Positions 45,842-55,634 of a stretch of 64,000 bases of DNA are shown here, piece by piece. Every line of letters begins with the position of its first letter. Positions within the stretch are counted from its first letter, which is position 1. Source of the DNA: Polyangiaceae bacterium (GTDB lineage: Bacteria > Myxococcota_A > Polyangia > Polyangiales > Polyangiaceae); NCBI GenBank assembly GCA_019637295.1, contig JAHBVX010000006.1:248001-312000 (forward strand), read 5' to 3'. The notes under the pieces are model-generated. The model had not been told where the DNA came from and searched no databases. It was given only the letters and a program-made list of their open reading frames with translations. The translations under genes and the position numbers were made by a program.

Positions 45842-47490
45842 CGGCTCTCGCCCTTACCGCAACGCGCGTTGCCGTGGGTGGAGACCACCAGCTCGTAGTC
45901 GCCCACGTCCACGCCGCTCCAGACCACGAGCGCGCCGCGATACGTGCCATCCGCGTTGGCCGGCAGCGACTGAATGGGGATGGTGCGACCGTCGCTGGCA
46001 CGCAGCGCGAAGTCCACGCGCACGTTGGCGCAGCCTTGACCGTCGGCCTCGACCCGCCCGTGCACCGGCAGCGGCTCACCCCGGCGCGCGGTGCCCGTCT
46101 TCACGCTCACGGTCACCCGAGCGGGAGGCCGCTCGTCCGCCGGCTCTTCGGCGGGAGCCTCGGGCTGCTGCCCAGGTTCGATGGGCGCGGCAGGATCCGT
46201 CGCGCCCCCATCCGCAGTGGTCGCCGGTCCGGCGCTCGCCGCGGTCGGCGGCGCCGGCGGCTGCCCGGGGGCGCTGCTCGGCGCACCGCTGCCGGTTCCC
46301 GCTCCGCCGCCCGGCTGGCCCGCACCGAGGGCGCGAGTGACCATCTCTTGTCCGCTCTCGCTGCCCTCGGGCCACTGGTACGGATCCTCCGGCGGCTGGT
46401 GCAGGGGCTGGCTGGGATCGTGCTCGGTCTGCATGTTGCCGGCGGCTCCGCCCAAGTCGATGCGATGCCACAGCTTACCGTCGAACACCTCGACCCAAGC
46501 GTGCGCCTCGTTGCGCACCATGCGCGTGGGGATGCCGAGCGCGCGCGCGGTGATCACGAAGGCGTAGGCCCGGTGACGACAAACGCCCTTCTGTTCGAGC
46601 GCTAGCTCCTTGTACAGCTGTACACCCGTGGAGCGCGGCCGCGCCGTCGAGGGCGAGAACGCGCGGAAGTGCTGCACGAGCTGGCGCAGGGCGCTCCGAG
46701 GCCCCTGTGCGCGACTGATCCCCAGCCGCGCTAGCACCTCGGAGGCCGCAACCTGGGCCTCCGGGGGCAACGCGGGGACCGGGCCCAGCGCGCCGAAACC
46801 GACGTCGGGGTAGTCGCTGCCGAACACCGCGCGCGGGATCGCGAGCTGAACGACCAGTCGCACGCGTTGACGCGACGCTCCCCGAATGAACCAGTTGTCC
46901 GCGCCGTCGCGCAGCAGCTCGAACTTGACCGCCGGACGCGTCGTGGCTCCCAGCACCCGCGCGCCGGGCCCAACCGAGGGGATGCGCACCGGCGTGTCGT
47001 CCGCCAAGTCCACGACGATGTCACCGTAGAACTGGTCGTCGCCGCTAGCCACCTTGCCGCCGATCGGCAGCTGCTCCAGCCGCTTGTCGTGAACCACCAG
47101 CTCGAGCTGTGAGTCCACGGCGTCGTAGGCCACGAGCCGCTTGAAGGGCATGACCGCCGGGATGAACGGGTCGTCGTAGCTGACCAGGTCCGGACGGCTC
47201 GTGTCGCTGTCGATGCGGTAGGTGGAGTCTTGATCGCTCGCCGTAGACGGCCCGCCGTAGACCGTCTCGCTCTTGTCCGGGCTGCGCTCCACGTCCGGCG
47301 CCTGCACGGTGCCGCTCGGCGTGTCGAGGGCCGCCGGCATCTCGCCCCCGGCCACCTGCGCTCGGAACGCGAGATCTTCCTCGGGATGTGGCTCGAAGTA
47401 GCTGTGCGCCACAGGTCCACGCGCGACGGCGGGGCCGACGAGGATCAGGCTCGCCCCGAGCAAGCCGAGCAGTGAGCGGAGGGAGCGCAT
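45838..47490 (-). CDS. Transglutaminase-like exported protein
   Basis: ATG 47490, signal peptide (LLGLLGASLILVGPAVA). The transglutaminase core lies at ~295-345 with the Cys-His-Asp triad: Cys in KGVCRHRAYAF, His in NEAHAWVEVF, Asp in HRIDLGG. After it comes a low-complexity Gly/Ala/Pro region (~380-440), then an Ig-like domain with RVTVSVKTGTARRGEPLPVHG. Bacterial proteins of this type are proteases or acyltransferases in the periplasm. First gene of the operon with VWA and small membrane proteins. Confidence 0.8.
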   Translation of the reverse strand: MRSLRSLLGLLGASLILVGPAVARGPVAHSYFEPHPEEDLAFRAQVAGGEMPAALDTPSGTVQAPDVERSPDKSETVYGGPSTASDQDSTYRIDSDTSRPDLVSYDDPFIPAVMPFKRLVAYDAVDSQLELVVHDKRLEQLPIGGKVASGDDQFYGDIVVDLADDTPVRIPSVGPGARVLGATTRPAVKFELLRDGADNWFIRGASRQRVRLVVQLAIPRAVFGSDYPDVGFGALGPVPALPPEAQVAASEVLARLGISRAQGPRSALRQLVQHFRAFSPSTARPRSTGVQLYKELALEQKGVCRHRAYAFVITARALGIPTRMVRNEAHAWVEVFDGKLWHRIDLGGAAGNMQTEHDPSQPLHQPPEDPYQWPEGSESGQEMVTRALGAGQPGGGAGTGSGAPSSAPGQPPAPPTAASAGPATTADGGATDPAAPIEPGQQPEAPAEEPADERPPARVTVSVKTGTARRGEPLPVHGRVEADGQGCANVRVDFALRASDGRTIPIQSLPANADGTYRGALVVWSGVDVGDYELVVSTHGNARCGKGESR

Positions 47491-47542
47491 CGACGTCTAT
47501 GCGAGCTGCGACTCTAACGCAGGGCCCGGGCCGAGGCCAGCC

Positions 47543-47570
47543 GGGCCACCCGCCGCTCCGAGGGTGGCCC
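47543..47570 (-). terminator. Hairpin terminator after the NmrA-type gene
   Basis: GGGCCACCC (47543-47551) pairs perfectly with GGGTGGCCC (47562-47570) around a 10-base loop, starting about 10 bases downstream of the minus-strand stop at 47580 and ahead of the transglutaminase operon. Confidence 0.6.
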
Positions 47571-47579
47571 GCCGGCAGC

Positions 47580-48521
47580 TCACTGAACGGGAATGCGCGC
47601 GCCCTGCTGCTGCAGCCAAGCCTCGAACGACTGCAGCTCCGGGTTGAGGGAGCGCGAGAACGCGACGTCGCGGGCGGCGCAGAACTTGGTCTCGAAGTCC
47701 CGCTTGTACTGGAACATGTTGCCCAGATCGTCCGCGCCGGGAAACCCGAGGGTGCGGTAGATCTCGGGGGGTACGTAGCGGTAGACGATCTCTTGCCCCA
47801 GGGCCTGAGACAGCCCCCGAGCCATCTCGTCTCCCGTCAGGTGCTCGCCCGCGATCCCGACGGTCTTGCCGACGAGCTCGGCGCCGCGATTGAAGATCCC
47901 GTAGGCACACTTGCCGATGTCCTCCGCCGCGATACCCGGCAGCTTCTTGTCCGCCATGGGCAGAGCGAAGCCGAGCTTGCCGTCTTCGCCCTTGGTTGGG
48001 CCCATGCCGAAGTGGATCAGGTTGTCCCAGTAGAACGAGGTGAGCAGGAAGGTGGTCGGCACGCCGGCCTCGGTGAAGTACTTGTCCGCCTCACCCTTGG
48101 CGTCGAAGTGCGGGACCTTGTACTTCTCGGCGAGGGTCGGCATGCGATCGTCGGACAGCGGCACATCGAGCCGAGTGTCTTCCAAGGTGGACCACACCGC
48201 GTGGGCCACGCCGGCGCTCTTCGCGGCGTTCGCCAAGGTCCGGGCCTGGGCCAGCTCCTTCTCGGGCGAGAAGTGCTCCCAGAAGTTGGTGACGCAGAAC
48301 GCGCCGTGCGCGCCACGGAATGCGCTGACCAGGCTGGCGGCATCGTCCAGATCCGCGGCCACGACCTCAGCCCCTAGCCCGGCCAGCTCCCTCCCTTTGT
48401 CCGAGTCGGGCTTGCGGGTGATCGCCCGGACCGCGAAATCCCCCCGGGCAAGGATTGCCCGGACCAGCCCACCACCCTGGGCCCCGGTGGAGCCGACGAC
48501 TGCAATCACTTTCCTGCTCAT
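47580..48521 (-). CDS. NmrA-family NAD(P)-binding protein
   Basis: ATG 48521 is preceded by an AGGGAAG ribosome-binding site. 313 residues with Rossmann motif VIAVVGSTGAQGGGLVRAIL, then TRKPDSDKGRELAGLGAEVVAADLDD, FCVTNFWEHFS and HAVWSTLEDT, the pattern of NmrA/HSCARG atypical SDRs. Such proteins sense NADP(H) or reduce small substrates. The catalytic Tyr-x3-Lys of classical SDRs is absent or displaced, suggesting a sensor or isoflavone-reductase-like enzyme. Cytosolic. Confidence 0.82.
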   Translation of the reverse strand: MSRKVIAVVGSTGAQGGGLVRAILARGDFAVRAITRKPDSDKGRELAGLGAEVVAADLDDAASLVSAFRGAHGAFCVTNFWEHFSPEKELAQARTLANAAKSAGVAHAVWSTLEDTRLDVPLSDDRMPTLAEKYKVPHFDAKGEADKYFTEAGVPTTFLLTSFYWDNLIHFGMGPTKGEDGKLGFALPMADKKLPGIAAEDIGKCAYGIFNRGAELVGKTVGIAGEHLTGDEMARGLSQALGQEIVYRYVPPEIYRTLGFPGADDLGNMFQYKRDFETKFCAARDVAFSRSLNPELQSFEAWLQQQGARIPVQ

Positions 48522-48657
48522 CTTCCCTCTTTGTTCCCGACGGTACGGGAGTGGGTGCCTAGGGCGGACCTGAGCCGAGCGACACCCCCGGACCGAGAAA
48601 TGCCCCGGACCCGCACAAAAACTGGCCACGCCCGGGGCCGCGGGCGATGATCGTCCC

Positions 48658-49437
48658 GTGCGCCGCTCCCCGCTGCTCTGCCTGATCGCGACGGTGTCCT
48701 TCTCTGCAGCCGTCGCCCAGGCACAGGCCGGGGAGGTCATCGAGGTGCTGCCGCCCAAAGACGACGGGGAGGGGGAGTCGACACCTGCAGAAGAGGAGGG
48801 TCAGGACGCCGACAGCTCCTCGGAGTGGGACTACCAGGAGAGCTACGACGTGCAGGCCGGCGGCTCGGGGAGCCTGCAGCTGGGCTTGCGCCTCGGGTTC
48901 GGCCTCCCCGGCGGCGAGGCGATCGACGGCTCCAAGCTGAGTGACTCGCTGATCGGCCAGCTGCCGATCTGGCTCGACGTGGGCTTCAAGCTGAGCCCGC
49001 ACTTCGTGCTCGGAGGCTACGCGCAACTCGGCTTCTTGCTGTTCAAGAGCGCCAACGCGCGCGGCGGATGTCCCGACGATGTGGACTGCTCGGGGACCGA
49101 CCTGCGCTTCGGCGCGCAGCTCCAGTACACGTTTGCGCCCGCTGCGCCCACCCGGGTGTGGTTGGGCGCCGGCGCTGGCTACGAGATCTTGCGAACGTCC
49201 TTCGACGGCGACTCGTTCTCCTATCACGGCTGGGAGTTCTTCAATGGCCAGGTCGGCGTCGACTTCGCGACCGGGCCAGCGGCAGCGGTAGGACCGTTCT
49301 TCGCGTTCACCTCCGCGCGCTTCGACCGTTACAGCTCGGACTTCGGCGGCCAGACCGACTCCGGCAAGATCACCAGCGGCTCGCGCGCCTTCCACAACTG
49401 GGTCTTCCTCGGTATCCGCGGCACCACGGATCTGTGA
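48658..49437 (+). CDS. Outer-membrane beta-barrel-like protein
   Basis: GTG 48658. Signal peptide ending AVAQAQA, an acidic linker (PPKDDGEGESTPAEEE), then ~190 residues of alternating amphipathic strands (SLQLGLRLGFGLP, FVLGGYAQLGFLL, WLGAGAGYEIL, HNWVFLGIRGTTDL). The strand pattern and aromatic girdle fit an eight-strand outer-membrane barrel of the OmpW/OmpX sort. One Cys pair (CPDDVDC) sits in a loop. Ligand unknown. Converges on the small lipoprotein at 49441. Confidence 0.65.
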   Translation: MRRSPLLCLIATVSFSAAVAQAQAGEVIEVLPPKDDGEGESTPAEEEGQDADSSSEWDYQESYDVQAGGSGSLQLGLRLGFGLPGGEAIDGSKLSDSLIGQLPIWLDVGFKLSPHFVLGGYAQLGFLLFKSANARGGCPDDVDCSGTDLRFGAQLQYTFAPAAPTRVWLGAGAGYEILRTSFDGDSFSYHGWEFFNGQVGVDFATGPAAAVGPFFAFTSARFDRYSSDFGGQTDSGKITSGSRAFHNWVFLGIRGTTDL

Positions 49438-49440
49438 GCG

Positions 49441-49731
49441 TCACCGCGCCCAGCTCGGTTGCCGGCGTTGCCAGCGTCCGGGCTGCCACACGTAGCGCAC
49501 GCCGTCCCAGTGCCAGGAGCCGGGCACCCACTCGGCGTCCTCGCTGGGTTTGGGCGGCGCGACTTCGGCCTCTGGCGGGGGCGGCCCGGGCGCGAACAGC
49601 TCGCTGGCGGTGCGCTCGTCGCTCGGTCGAGGGGGGGTGCTCTGGCTCTCGGCGCGCGTGGGACGCGTCTGCCGTCCAATCACGCAGCCCTGGAGCAGCA
49701 CGACCGCCACGACGATGAGCACACGGTTCAC
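49441..49731 (-). CDS. Small YXWGXW-like lipoprotein
   Basis: GTG 49731, 96 residues. Lipobox LLQGC, a Pro-rich middle and a Trp-rich C-terminus (VPGSWHWDGVRYVWQPGRWQ), the spacing of WxxGxW/YXWGXW repeat proteins of the proteobacterial envelope. Role unknown. Longer upstream open frame rejected because it lacks a signal peptide and overlaps the UDPGP gene. Confidence 0.65.
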   Translation of the reverse strand: MNRVLIVVAVVLLQGCVIGRQTRPTRAESQSTPPRPSDERTASELFAPGPPPPEAEVAPPKPSEDAEWVPGSWHWDGVRYVWQPGRWQRRQPSWAR

Positions 49732-49818
49732 TCGCCCAGCTCTAGCACGGACTTGCGTCAGCCCGACAAGACTGCCCACGTCGAGCCAAGTGCCCGCCGA
49801 TTCAGTTGTCGCTACCCC

Positions 49819-50970
49819 ATGGAGCTGTGTAAGTTCGTCCCGATGCCCGCTCTCGATGCCATGCTCGACGCGCTGCCCGAGCCAACGAAGCGGCTGCTGG
49901 ACGAGCATCATTTCGATCGCTCGCGCTTCTTGCGCTTGGCCGCCAGCGTGAGCGCGGGCGTGAGGAGCAATCAGGTCAGCGGCGCGCTCGCTCCGCCCGA
50001 GCCCGGGGACGTGCTGAGCCCGCCGGAGCCCGGCAGCGCCCGCTGGCAAGAGCTCGAAGCCCGAGGCCTCGACGCGTTGGCGCGGGGCAAGGTCGCCCTC
50101 GTCGTGCTCGCCGGCGGCATGGCTACCCGCATGGGCGGCGTGGTCAAGGCGCTCGTGGAGGCGTTGCCCGGAGAGACGTTCTTGGACTTGCGGCTCGGGG
50201 AGATGCGCGCGCTCGCCGAGCGTGTGGGCCGCCCGGTGCCTCTGTGGCTCATGACCAGCCTGGCCACACGCCAGCCCATCGAGCGTGCGCTCGCGGGCCG
50301 ACTCGACGACGAGCTCCTGGCGGTGTTCCCCCAGCATGTATCGCTGCGGCTGACCCCAACCGGCGAGCTGTTCCTGGATGGGGACGGTCACCCGAGCCTG
50401 CAGGCGTCCGGTCACGGCGACCTGCCGGACGCGCTGCGCGACTCGGGGCTGCTGCCCCGCTTCGTCGACCGCGGCGGCACGACCCTACTGGTGACCAACC
50501 TCGACAACCTCGGAGCAACGCTCGATCCAGTGCTGGTAGGGCTGCACCTCGAGCACGGACTACCGGTGACCTGCGAGGTCGTCGACAAGGCCGACGGCGA
50601 TCGCGGCGGCATCCCCGTGCGCCTCGACGGCAGGGCCGTGGTCCTCGAGGAGTTTCGCATCCCCCCCTCGTTCGATCCGAGCACGGTGCGCGTGTTCAAC
50701 ACCAACACGTTCCACTTCGACGCGCGCCGTTTGCTCGACTTACGCGCCGACTGGTCCTTCTTCACGGTTGAAAAGAAAGTGAATTCATCGATGGTGGTGC
50801 AGTTCGAGCGCTTGCTCGGGGAGATCACGAGCTTCTTGGAGACGCGTTTCGTGCGCGTGCCGCGTCAGGGCGCGCAGTCTCGCTTCCTCCCGGTCAAGGA
50901 CGAAGCGGAGCTGCTCGCGCGGCGAAGCGAGATCGAGCTCGTGGCGCGCGGCCGGGGGATGTCATCATGA
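49819..50970 (+). CDS. UDPGP-family nucleotidyltransferase
   Basis: ATG 49819, though the ATG at 49843 is also possible. 383 residues with the nucleotide-binding loop LVVLAGGMATRMGGVVK, a variant of the GGxGTRLG...PK motif, LVTNLDNLGATLD and RVFNTNTFHFDARRLL. The family makes UDP-sugars from UTP and a sugar 1-phosphate (glucose or N-acetylglucosamine). The uridine-binding loop has Met in place of Gly/Thr positions, so specificity is uncertain. Overlaps the SppA gene by ATGA. Confidence 0.8.
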   Translation: MELCKFVPMPALDAMLDALPEPTKRLLDEHHFDRSRFLRLAASVSAGVRSNQVSGALAPPEPGDVLSPPEPGSARWQELEARGLDALARGKVALVVLAGGMATRMGGVVKALVEALPGETFLDLRLGEMRALAERVGRPVPLWLMTSLATRQPIERALAGRLDDELLAVFPQHVSLRLTPTGELFLDGDGHPSLQASGHGDLPDALRDSGLLPRFVDRGGTTLLVTNLDNLGATLDPVLVGLHLEHGLPVTCEVVDKADGDRGGIPVRLDGRAVVLEEFRIPPSFDPSTVRVFNTNTFHFDARRLLDLRADWSFFTVEKKVNSSMVVQFERLLGEITSFLETRFVRVPRQGAQSRFLPVKDEAELLARRSEIELVARGRGMSS

Positions 50971-53474
50971 AGTGGCGCGCGTGCATCGCGAGGTCGGGTC
51001 TCTTCGCCGCGCTGCTGTCGAGCGCCGCCTCTGCGCAAGAGGTCGTGCAACGCCCCACGCGCTTGCCCGCCTTCGGTCGCAGCGTCGCGGGTACGGACGA
51101 CACCACGGCCCTGGCCCACAACCCCGCCAACCTCGCCTTCATGCCTGGCGCGGAGTTCCGCTGGAGCGCGATCTTCCTCGACGACCACAACCAGGTTCCC
51201 TGGCAGGGGCACGCCATCGCGCTCGGGTTCCCGTTGCCCTTCATCCCCGTGGCCACGGGGGTGCGCCTCGACTTCGTCGACCCACCGGATGGCTCGGTGA
51301 GCGCTCCCTACGGACCGCACAACTACCAGTGGTTGACCTGGGGTCTCGCGATCGGCGGGGACACGAGCGCCGTCGGGTTGAGCCTGCAGCGCACCTACTC
51401 GGACGCGCATTTCCTCGATCAGCTCTCCTCGTTCTCGCTGGCGTACTCGAGTCGCCCGTGGGACGCGCTGGGCGTCTCGTTCGTGGCGCATGACGTCAAT
51501 CGCCCCACCAACGGCGTGTACAGCCTCGATCGCAGCTACGACCTGGCAGCCGCGTTCCGGCCCCTCGGCACGCGCGGCCTCGAGCTCGGGCTCGAGGCCA
51601 AGTTCGTGGATCGAACCCGAGACACCTACTGGATCCCCCGCGCGGTGCTGGGCGTGGACATCCCCGTCGGCCGCCTGCGTGGCGACTTCGCTGCCAGTCG
51701 CTTCGACGACTCGGAGCGTCGTGCTTGGCTGGCGAGCGTCGGCATCGACCTCTACTTCAACGGCGCCTACGGCTCGGCGGCGGCCGGCGGCGGCGTCGTC
51801 ACGGGCAACGGCCTCGGCAGCAAGGACTCGCTCGGCTACCACATGGACGTAGTCCCGGGGCGCGGCTTCCGCGAGACCGCGGGGCCGGAGGTGCCGCGCT
51901 ACGCGCTGCGCCTGCGGATCGAGAACGGGGCGAGCCCGCGCGCCCACTTCGCGCGGCTGCAGCAGCTCTGGGAGATCGCCCGCGAGCCCGCGGTGGACGC
52001 CGTGGTGCTCGAGCTCCGGACCACGCCGGCCGAGTCGCTGGCCCACGTGCAGGAGCTTCGGGATGCCATCCATCACCTGCGCCAGAACGGCAAGCGCGTG
52101 CTGTGCTCCCTGGAGGACAACGGCGGCGCAGAGCTGTACTTGTGCTCGGCGGCCAACCGCATCGTCATCAACCCGGCGGGAGGCATTCGCTTCGCGGGTC
52201 TGAAGACGCAGCGGACTTACCTGAAGAACCTGCTGGGCAAGCTCGGCATCGGCGCGGACTTCGTGCGCATTGGCGCACACAAGAGCGCACCGGAGCGCCT
52301 GACCCGAGAGGGCGCTTCCGAGACCGCTCGCGCGGACGCCATCGATCTGCTGCAACAGTACGAGCGCCAGTTCGTGGAGGGCGTGGGCACCGGGCGCAAC
52401 ATCGCCTACGCGGAGCTGCGCAAGCGCATCGCGACGGGACCCTTCATCGCCAGCGAGGCGAAGTCTGCGGGCCTGGTGGACGGCTACGCCTTCGACGACG
52501 AGCTCGAGGCCGAGGTGCGGAGGCTCGTAGGCCGCGATTTGCCGCTGATCGAGGACAAGCGCGCGCCGCGGGCCAAGGAGCGATTCGGGCGACAGCGCAG
52601 CGTGGCCGTGGTGTACCTGGACGGCGACATGGTCGACGGCCGCAGCCAGACCATCCCGCTGCTCGGCCTGAAGCTCGCCGGCTCCTACACCATCGCCGAG
52701 TCACTCAAGCAGGTACGAGAAGATCCGAGCGTGGGCGCGGTGGTGCTGCGCGTCGAGACGGGCGGCGGTTCAGCCATGGCGGCGGACGTCATCTGGCGTG
52801 AGGTCCAGCTCACGGCCAAGGTCAAGCCGGTGATCGTGAGCATGGGCTCCGCAGCGGCGAGCGGCGGCTACTACGCGGCAGCGCCAGCCACGCGCATCTT
52901 CGCGAACGGCCTGAGCATCACCGGGAGCATCGGAGTGTTCTACGGCAAGGCGGACGTCGCCAAGCTGTTCGAGAAGATCGGCGTGAACGTGGAGACCTAC
53001 AAGACAGCTCCGCGCGCGGACGCCGAGAGCATCTATCGTCCGTTCACGGACGACGAGCGCAAGGAGCTCCAGCGCAAGGTCGGGCAGTTCTACGACACGT
53101 TCCTCAGCCGCGTCGCGCAGGGGCGCAGCATGACGCGGGAGCAGGTCGACAAGGTGGCCCAAGGCCGGGTGTGGACCGGGGAGCAGGCGAAGGACCGAGG
53201 GCTGGTGGACGAGCTCGGAGGCATCCGTCAGGCGCTCGCCTTCGCACGCGCCTCCGCCGGGCTCCCGGATCACGCACCGATCCTGGAGCTCCCGCCTCCA
53301 GACACGTCGTTGATCGGGCGTCTCCTTGGCCTCGAGGGCGTCTCCGAGCGGGAGCTGTCCACCATCACGCTGCCGCCAGCGCTGCGGGAGCTCGCGCGGA
53401 GCCTGGCCCCCATGGTGATCTACCCACCGGACAAGCCGCTCGCGCTGCTCGAGCTGGTTTCTGTCACGCCCTGA
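50967..53474 (+). CDS. sppA: SppA-type signal peptide peptidase with barrel-like N-terminal domain
   Basis: 835 residues. After a signal peptide (ending ASAQ), residues ~30-275 are beta-rich with [20 protein letters not shown], a start typical of outer-membrane barrel proteins (FadL/PorV-like). Residues ~315-520 form the first S49 domain with the general-base Lys439 in [10 protein letters not shown]. Residues ~545-750 form the second with nucleophile Ser632 in [11 protein letters not shown]. Both catalytic residues of the E. coli-type SppA are present, so it should be active. The extra N-terminal domain is unusual. Confidence 0.88.
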   Translation: MKWRACIARSGLFAALLSSAASAQEVVQRPTRLPAFGRSVAGTDDTTALAHNPANLAFMPGAEFRWSAIFLDDHNQVPWQGHAIALGFPLPFIPVATGVRLDFVDPPDGSVSAPYGPHNYQWLTWGLAIGGDTSAVGLSLQRTYSDAHFLDQLSSFSLAYSSRPWDALGVSFVAHDVNRPTNGVYSLDRSYDLAAAFRPLGTRGLELGLEAKFVDRTRDTYWIPRAVLGVDIPVGRLRGDFAASRFDDSERRAWLASVGIDLYFNGAYGSAAAGGGVVTGNGLGSKDSLGYHMDVVPGRGFRETAGPEVPRYALRLRIENGASPRAHFARLQQLWEIAREPAVDAVVLELRTTPAESLAHVQELRDAIHHLRQNGKRVLCSLEDNGGAELYLCSAANRIVINPAGGIRFAGLKTQRTYLKNLLGKLGIGADFVRIGAHKSAPERLTREGASETARADAIDLLQQYERQFVEGVGTGRNIAYAELRKRIATGPFIASEAKSAGLVDGYAFDDELEAEVRRLVGRDLPLIEDKRAPRAKERFGRQRSVAVVYLDGDMVDGRSQTIPLLGLKLAGSYTIAESLKQVREDPSVGAVVLRVETGGGSAMAADVIWREVQLTAKVKPVIVSMGSAAASGGYYAAAPATRIFANGLSITGSIGVFYGKADVAKLFEKIGVNVETYKTAPRADAESIYRPFTDDERKELQRKVGQFYDTFLSRVAQGRSMTREQVDKVAQGRVWTGEQAKDRGLVDELGGIRQALAFARASAGLPDHAPILELPPPDTSLIGRLLGLEGVSERELSTITLPPALRELARSLAPMVIYPPDKPLALLELVSVTP

Positions 53475-54397
53475 TGCACCTGCGACTCGACGACGCTCGC
53501 CTCGGTATCGACGGGGTCACCGCCTTGGACGGGCTGTCGTTCCAGGCCGAAGGCGCGCTCGTGGTGTGGCTGGGCGACTTCACACCGCTGTTCTCGCTGC
53601 TCGCCGGCAGAGCGGAGTTGCTGAGCGGCAGCGCGCTGCTGGACGGCGGGCCACTGTCGCATGCGGTCGGCCGCGGCCACGTCGGGCTGGCGCTGGCCAA
53701 TCCCAACCTGCCCAAGGGGTGGACCGTAGAGACCGTCCTGGAGCACTCGGCTCGCTTGACCGGGATGACCCGGCGGCAGGCGCGCGTCGCGGCCGCGGAT
53801 GCGCTCGCGCGCGTCGGTTTCTCCGCGCTGACGACCCGACGCTTCGAGACGCTCACGACCGGTGAACAGCGCGTGATGATGCTGGCCCACGCCCTGATCG
53901 GTGAGCCTTCGGTGATCGCGGCGGAGCGACCGTTCAGCGGACTGGACGGCCCGAACGAGGCGCTGGTCGACAGCGCACTCACCCGCGCCAGCGAGGGGCG
54001 CAGCCTCGTGCTGTCCTTCGACTCCATCGACGAGACGGGGATGGGACGCGGTTGGGTGGACCGCGCCGACTGTGTCGTGTGCGTGCAGGGCGGCGTGGTG
54101 GTCGCCTCGGGACCCCCGGCGGTGGTGCTGGGGGGCGCCAGCCACTTCGTGTTGACCGTCGCGCGCAACGCAGCTGCGCTCCTCAGCGCGCTCTCCGAGC
54201 GCGACCTGTCCGTCACCGATCGGGCGGTCGATCGCTCCCTGCTCTTGGAGCTCCACAGCGCCGACGTGCCAGCCTCCTTCGTGGTGGGGGGCGAAGGCGC
54301 AGACGTCGTCGAGCGCATCGTGAGCGCCGCCGTCGACACGGAGGCACCCCTGCTCGAGCTCAGACCCGCGCTCCGGGTCGCAGGGCCTCGGGCTTGA
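53474..54397 (+). CDS. Degenerate ABC ATPase-like protein without Walker A
   Basis: ATG 53474 shares one base with the SppA stop. 307 residues follow the ABC domain order: LGIDGVTALDGLSFQAEGALVVWLGD at the N-terminus, signature-like LTTGEQRVMMLAHAL, and AAERPFSGLDGPN in the Walker B/D-loop position. The P-loop is missing: G34-DFTPLFSLLAG replaces GPNGAGKTTLL, with no Lys. Walker B Asp-Glu reads Ala-Glu. It probably cannot hydrolyse ATP and may be a regulatory or structural pseudo-ATPase. The C-terminal ~80 residues are a separate domain. Confidence 0.7.
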   Translation: MHLRLDDARLGIDGVTALDGLSFQAEGALVVWLGDFTPLFSLLAGRAELLSGSALLDGGPLSHAVGRGHVGLALANPNLPKGWTVETVLEHSARLTGMTRRQARVAAADALARVGFSALTTRRFETLTTGEQRVMMLAHALIGEPSVIAAERPFSGLDGPNEALVDSALTRASEGRSLVLSFDSIDETGMGRGWVDRADCVVCVQGGVVVASGPPAVVLGGASHFVLTVARNAAALLSALSERDLSVTDRAVDRSLLLELHSADVPASFVVGGEGADVVERIVSAAVDTEAPLLELRPALRVAGPRA

Positions 54398-54434
54398 CAG
54401 CTCAGGCTCGGCGGGTGCACACCGGCGCACCGCC

Positions 54435-55541
54435 ATGACGAGTCGCGCTTCGCTGTCCAAGGCCCGCCGGCTGGTGATCAAGATCGGCTCGCGCGCCCTG
54501 GCGCAGCAGCCGGAGTTGCCGCGCGCGCTGGCCGCACAGATCGCAGGCTTGGGCAAGGATCACAGCGTCGTGCTGGTCACCAGCGGAGCGATCGCCCTGG
54601 GGCTGCGGCGGCTGGGCTACCGCGCCCGGCCCGGTGAGATGGCGCGGCTGCAAGCAGCTGCGGCAGCGGGCCAAGTCGAGCTGATGCAGAGCTGGAACGA
54701 CGCGTTTGGCGCCGCGGGCCTGACCGCGGCGCAGGTGCTCTTGACGCACTCGGACCTGGCGGACCGCGAGCGTCTGAACAACGCGCGCGACGCGCTCGCC
54801 GCGCTGCTGGATGCCGGTGCGGTACCCGTCGTGAACGAGAATGACACCGTGGCCACCGACGAGATCCGATTCGGGGACAACGACCAGCTGGCCGCCATGG
54901 TCACTCCCCTGGTCGGCGCAGAGGTCCTGATCCTGCTCACGGACGTGGAGGGTGTGCTGGACCGCGACGGCATGCGCATCAGCGTGATGACCGCGTCCAC
55001 CGTCGTGGGAGAGCTCGCGCCGCGTGGAGAGCGGCTCGGCAGCGGTGGGATGCAGAGCAAGCTCGACGCGGCGGAGAAGGCGCGGCGCTCGGGCGCGGCG
55101 GTCGTGGTCGCGTCAGCGTTCCACCCGGACGTCATCTCCACGCTGGTGGCCGGGCAGGACGTCGGCACGCTGTTCCCCCCAGCGGGGGAGGCGCTCCGGG
55201 CGCGCAAGCACTGGATCGCCTTCACCCTGCGCCCCCGTGGGACGTTGATCCTCGACGCCGGCGCCGCGCGGACCCTCGCGGCGGGTCGCAGCAGCCTGCT
55301 GCCGGTGGGCATCTTGGGGCTGCGAGGGCAGTTCAACCCGGGGGACTCGGTGCGACTCGTGGATCCAGCAGGCGACGAGGTAGGGCGAGGTCTCACCCGA
55401 CTCGGTGCGCTGGACGTGGCGCGGGCTGCCGGGAAGAAGGGAGCCGAGCTGGAGCTGGCCTTCGGGCCGCAAGCGCGGGATCTGGTGGTCGTTCACAAGG
55501 ATGATCTCGTCCTGGGGGGCAGCAGCGCGAAATTCTCGTAG
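54435..55541 (+). CDS. proB: Glutamate 5-kinase
   Basis: 368 residues, ATG 54435. Amino-acid kinase domain with RLVIKIGSRAL, VVLVTSGAIALG, PVVNENDTVATDEIRFGDNDQLAAMV, LILLTDVEGVLD and GSGGMQSKLDAA, followed by a C-terminal PUA domain (~270-368). Full family length. It phosphorylates glutamate in the first step of proline synthesis. No proA or proC was seen nearby. Confidence 0.93.
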   Translation: MTSRASLSKARRLVIKIGSRALAQQPELPRALAAQIAGLGKDHSVVLVTSGAIALGLRRLGYRARPGEMARLQAAAAAGQVELMQSWNDAFGAAGLTAAQVLLTHSDLADRERLNNARDALAALLDAGAVPVVNENDTVATDEIRFGDNDQLAAMVTPLVGAEVLILLTDVEGVLDRDGMRISVMTASTVVGELAPRGERLGSGGMQSKLDAAEKARRSGAAVVVASAFHPDVISTLVAGQDVGTLFPPAGEALRARKHWIAFTLRPRGTLILDAGAARTLAAGRSSLLPVGILGLRGQFNPGDSVRLVDPAGDEVGRGLTRLGALDVARAAGKKGAELELAFGPQARDLVVVHKDDLVLGGSSAKFS

Positions 55542-55634
55542 AATGGAGCCAAGGGCGCAGGATTGTTGCGCGTCGAAGCACTCGCCTGGGAACTTCTCTC
55601 TGGCGGGAGTTGTCTCACGGGGTTTCGAGGCCGT

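Noticed and set aside
51490-52801. Alternative plus-strand frames across the SppA gene
   Set aside because: They are Arg/Ala/Pro-rich translations typical of GC-rich shadow frames and overlap conserved S49 motifs.
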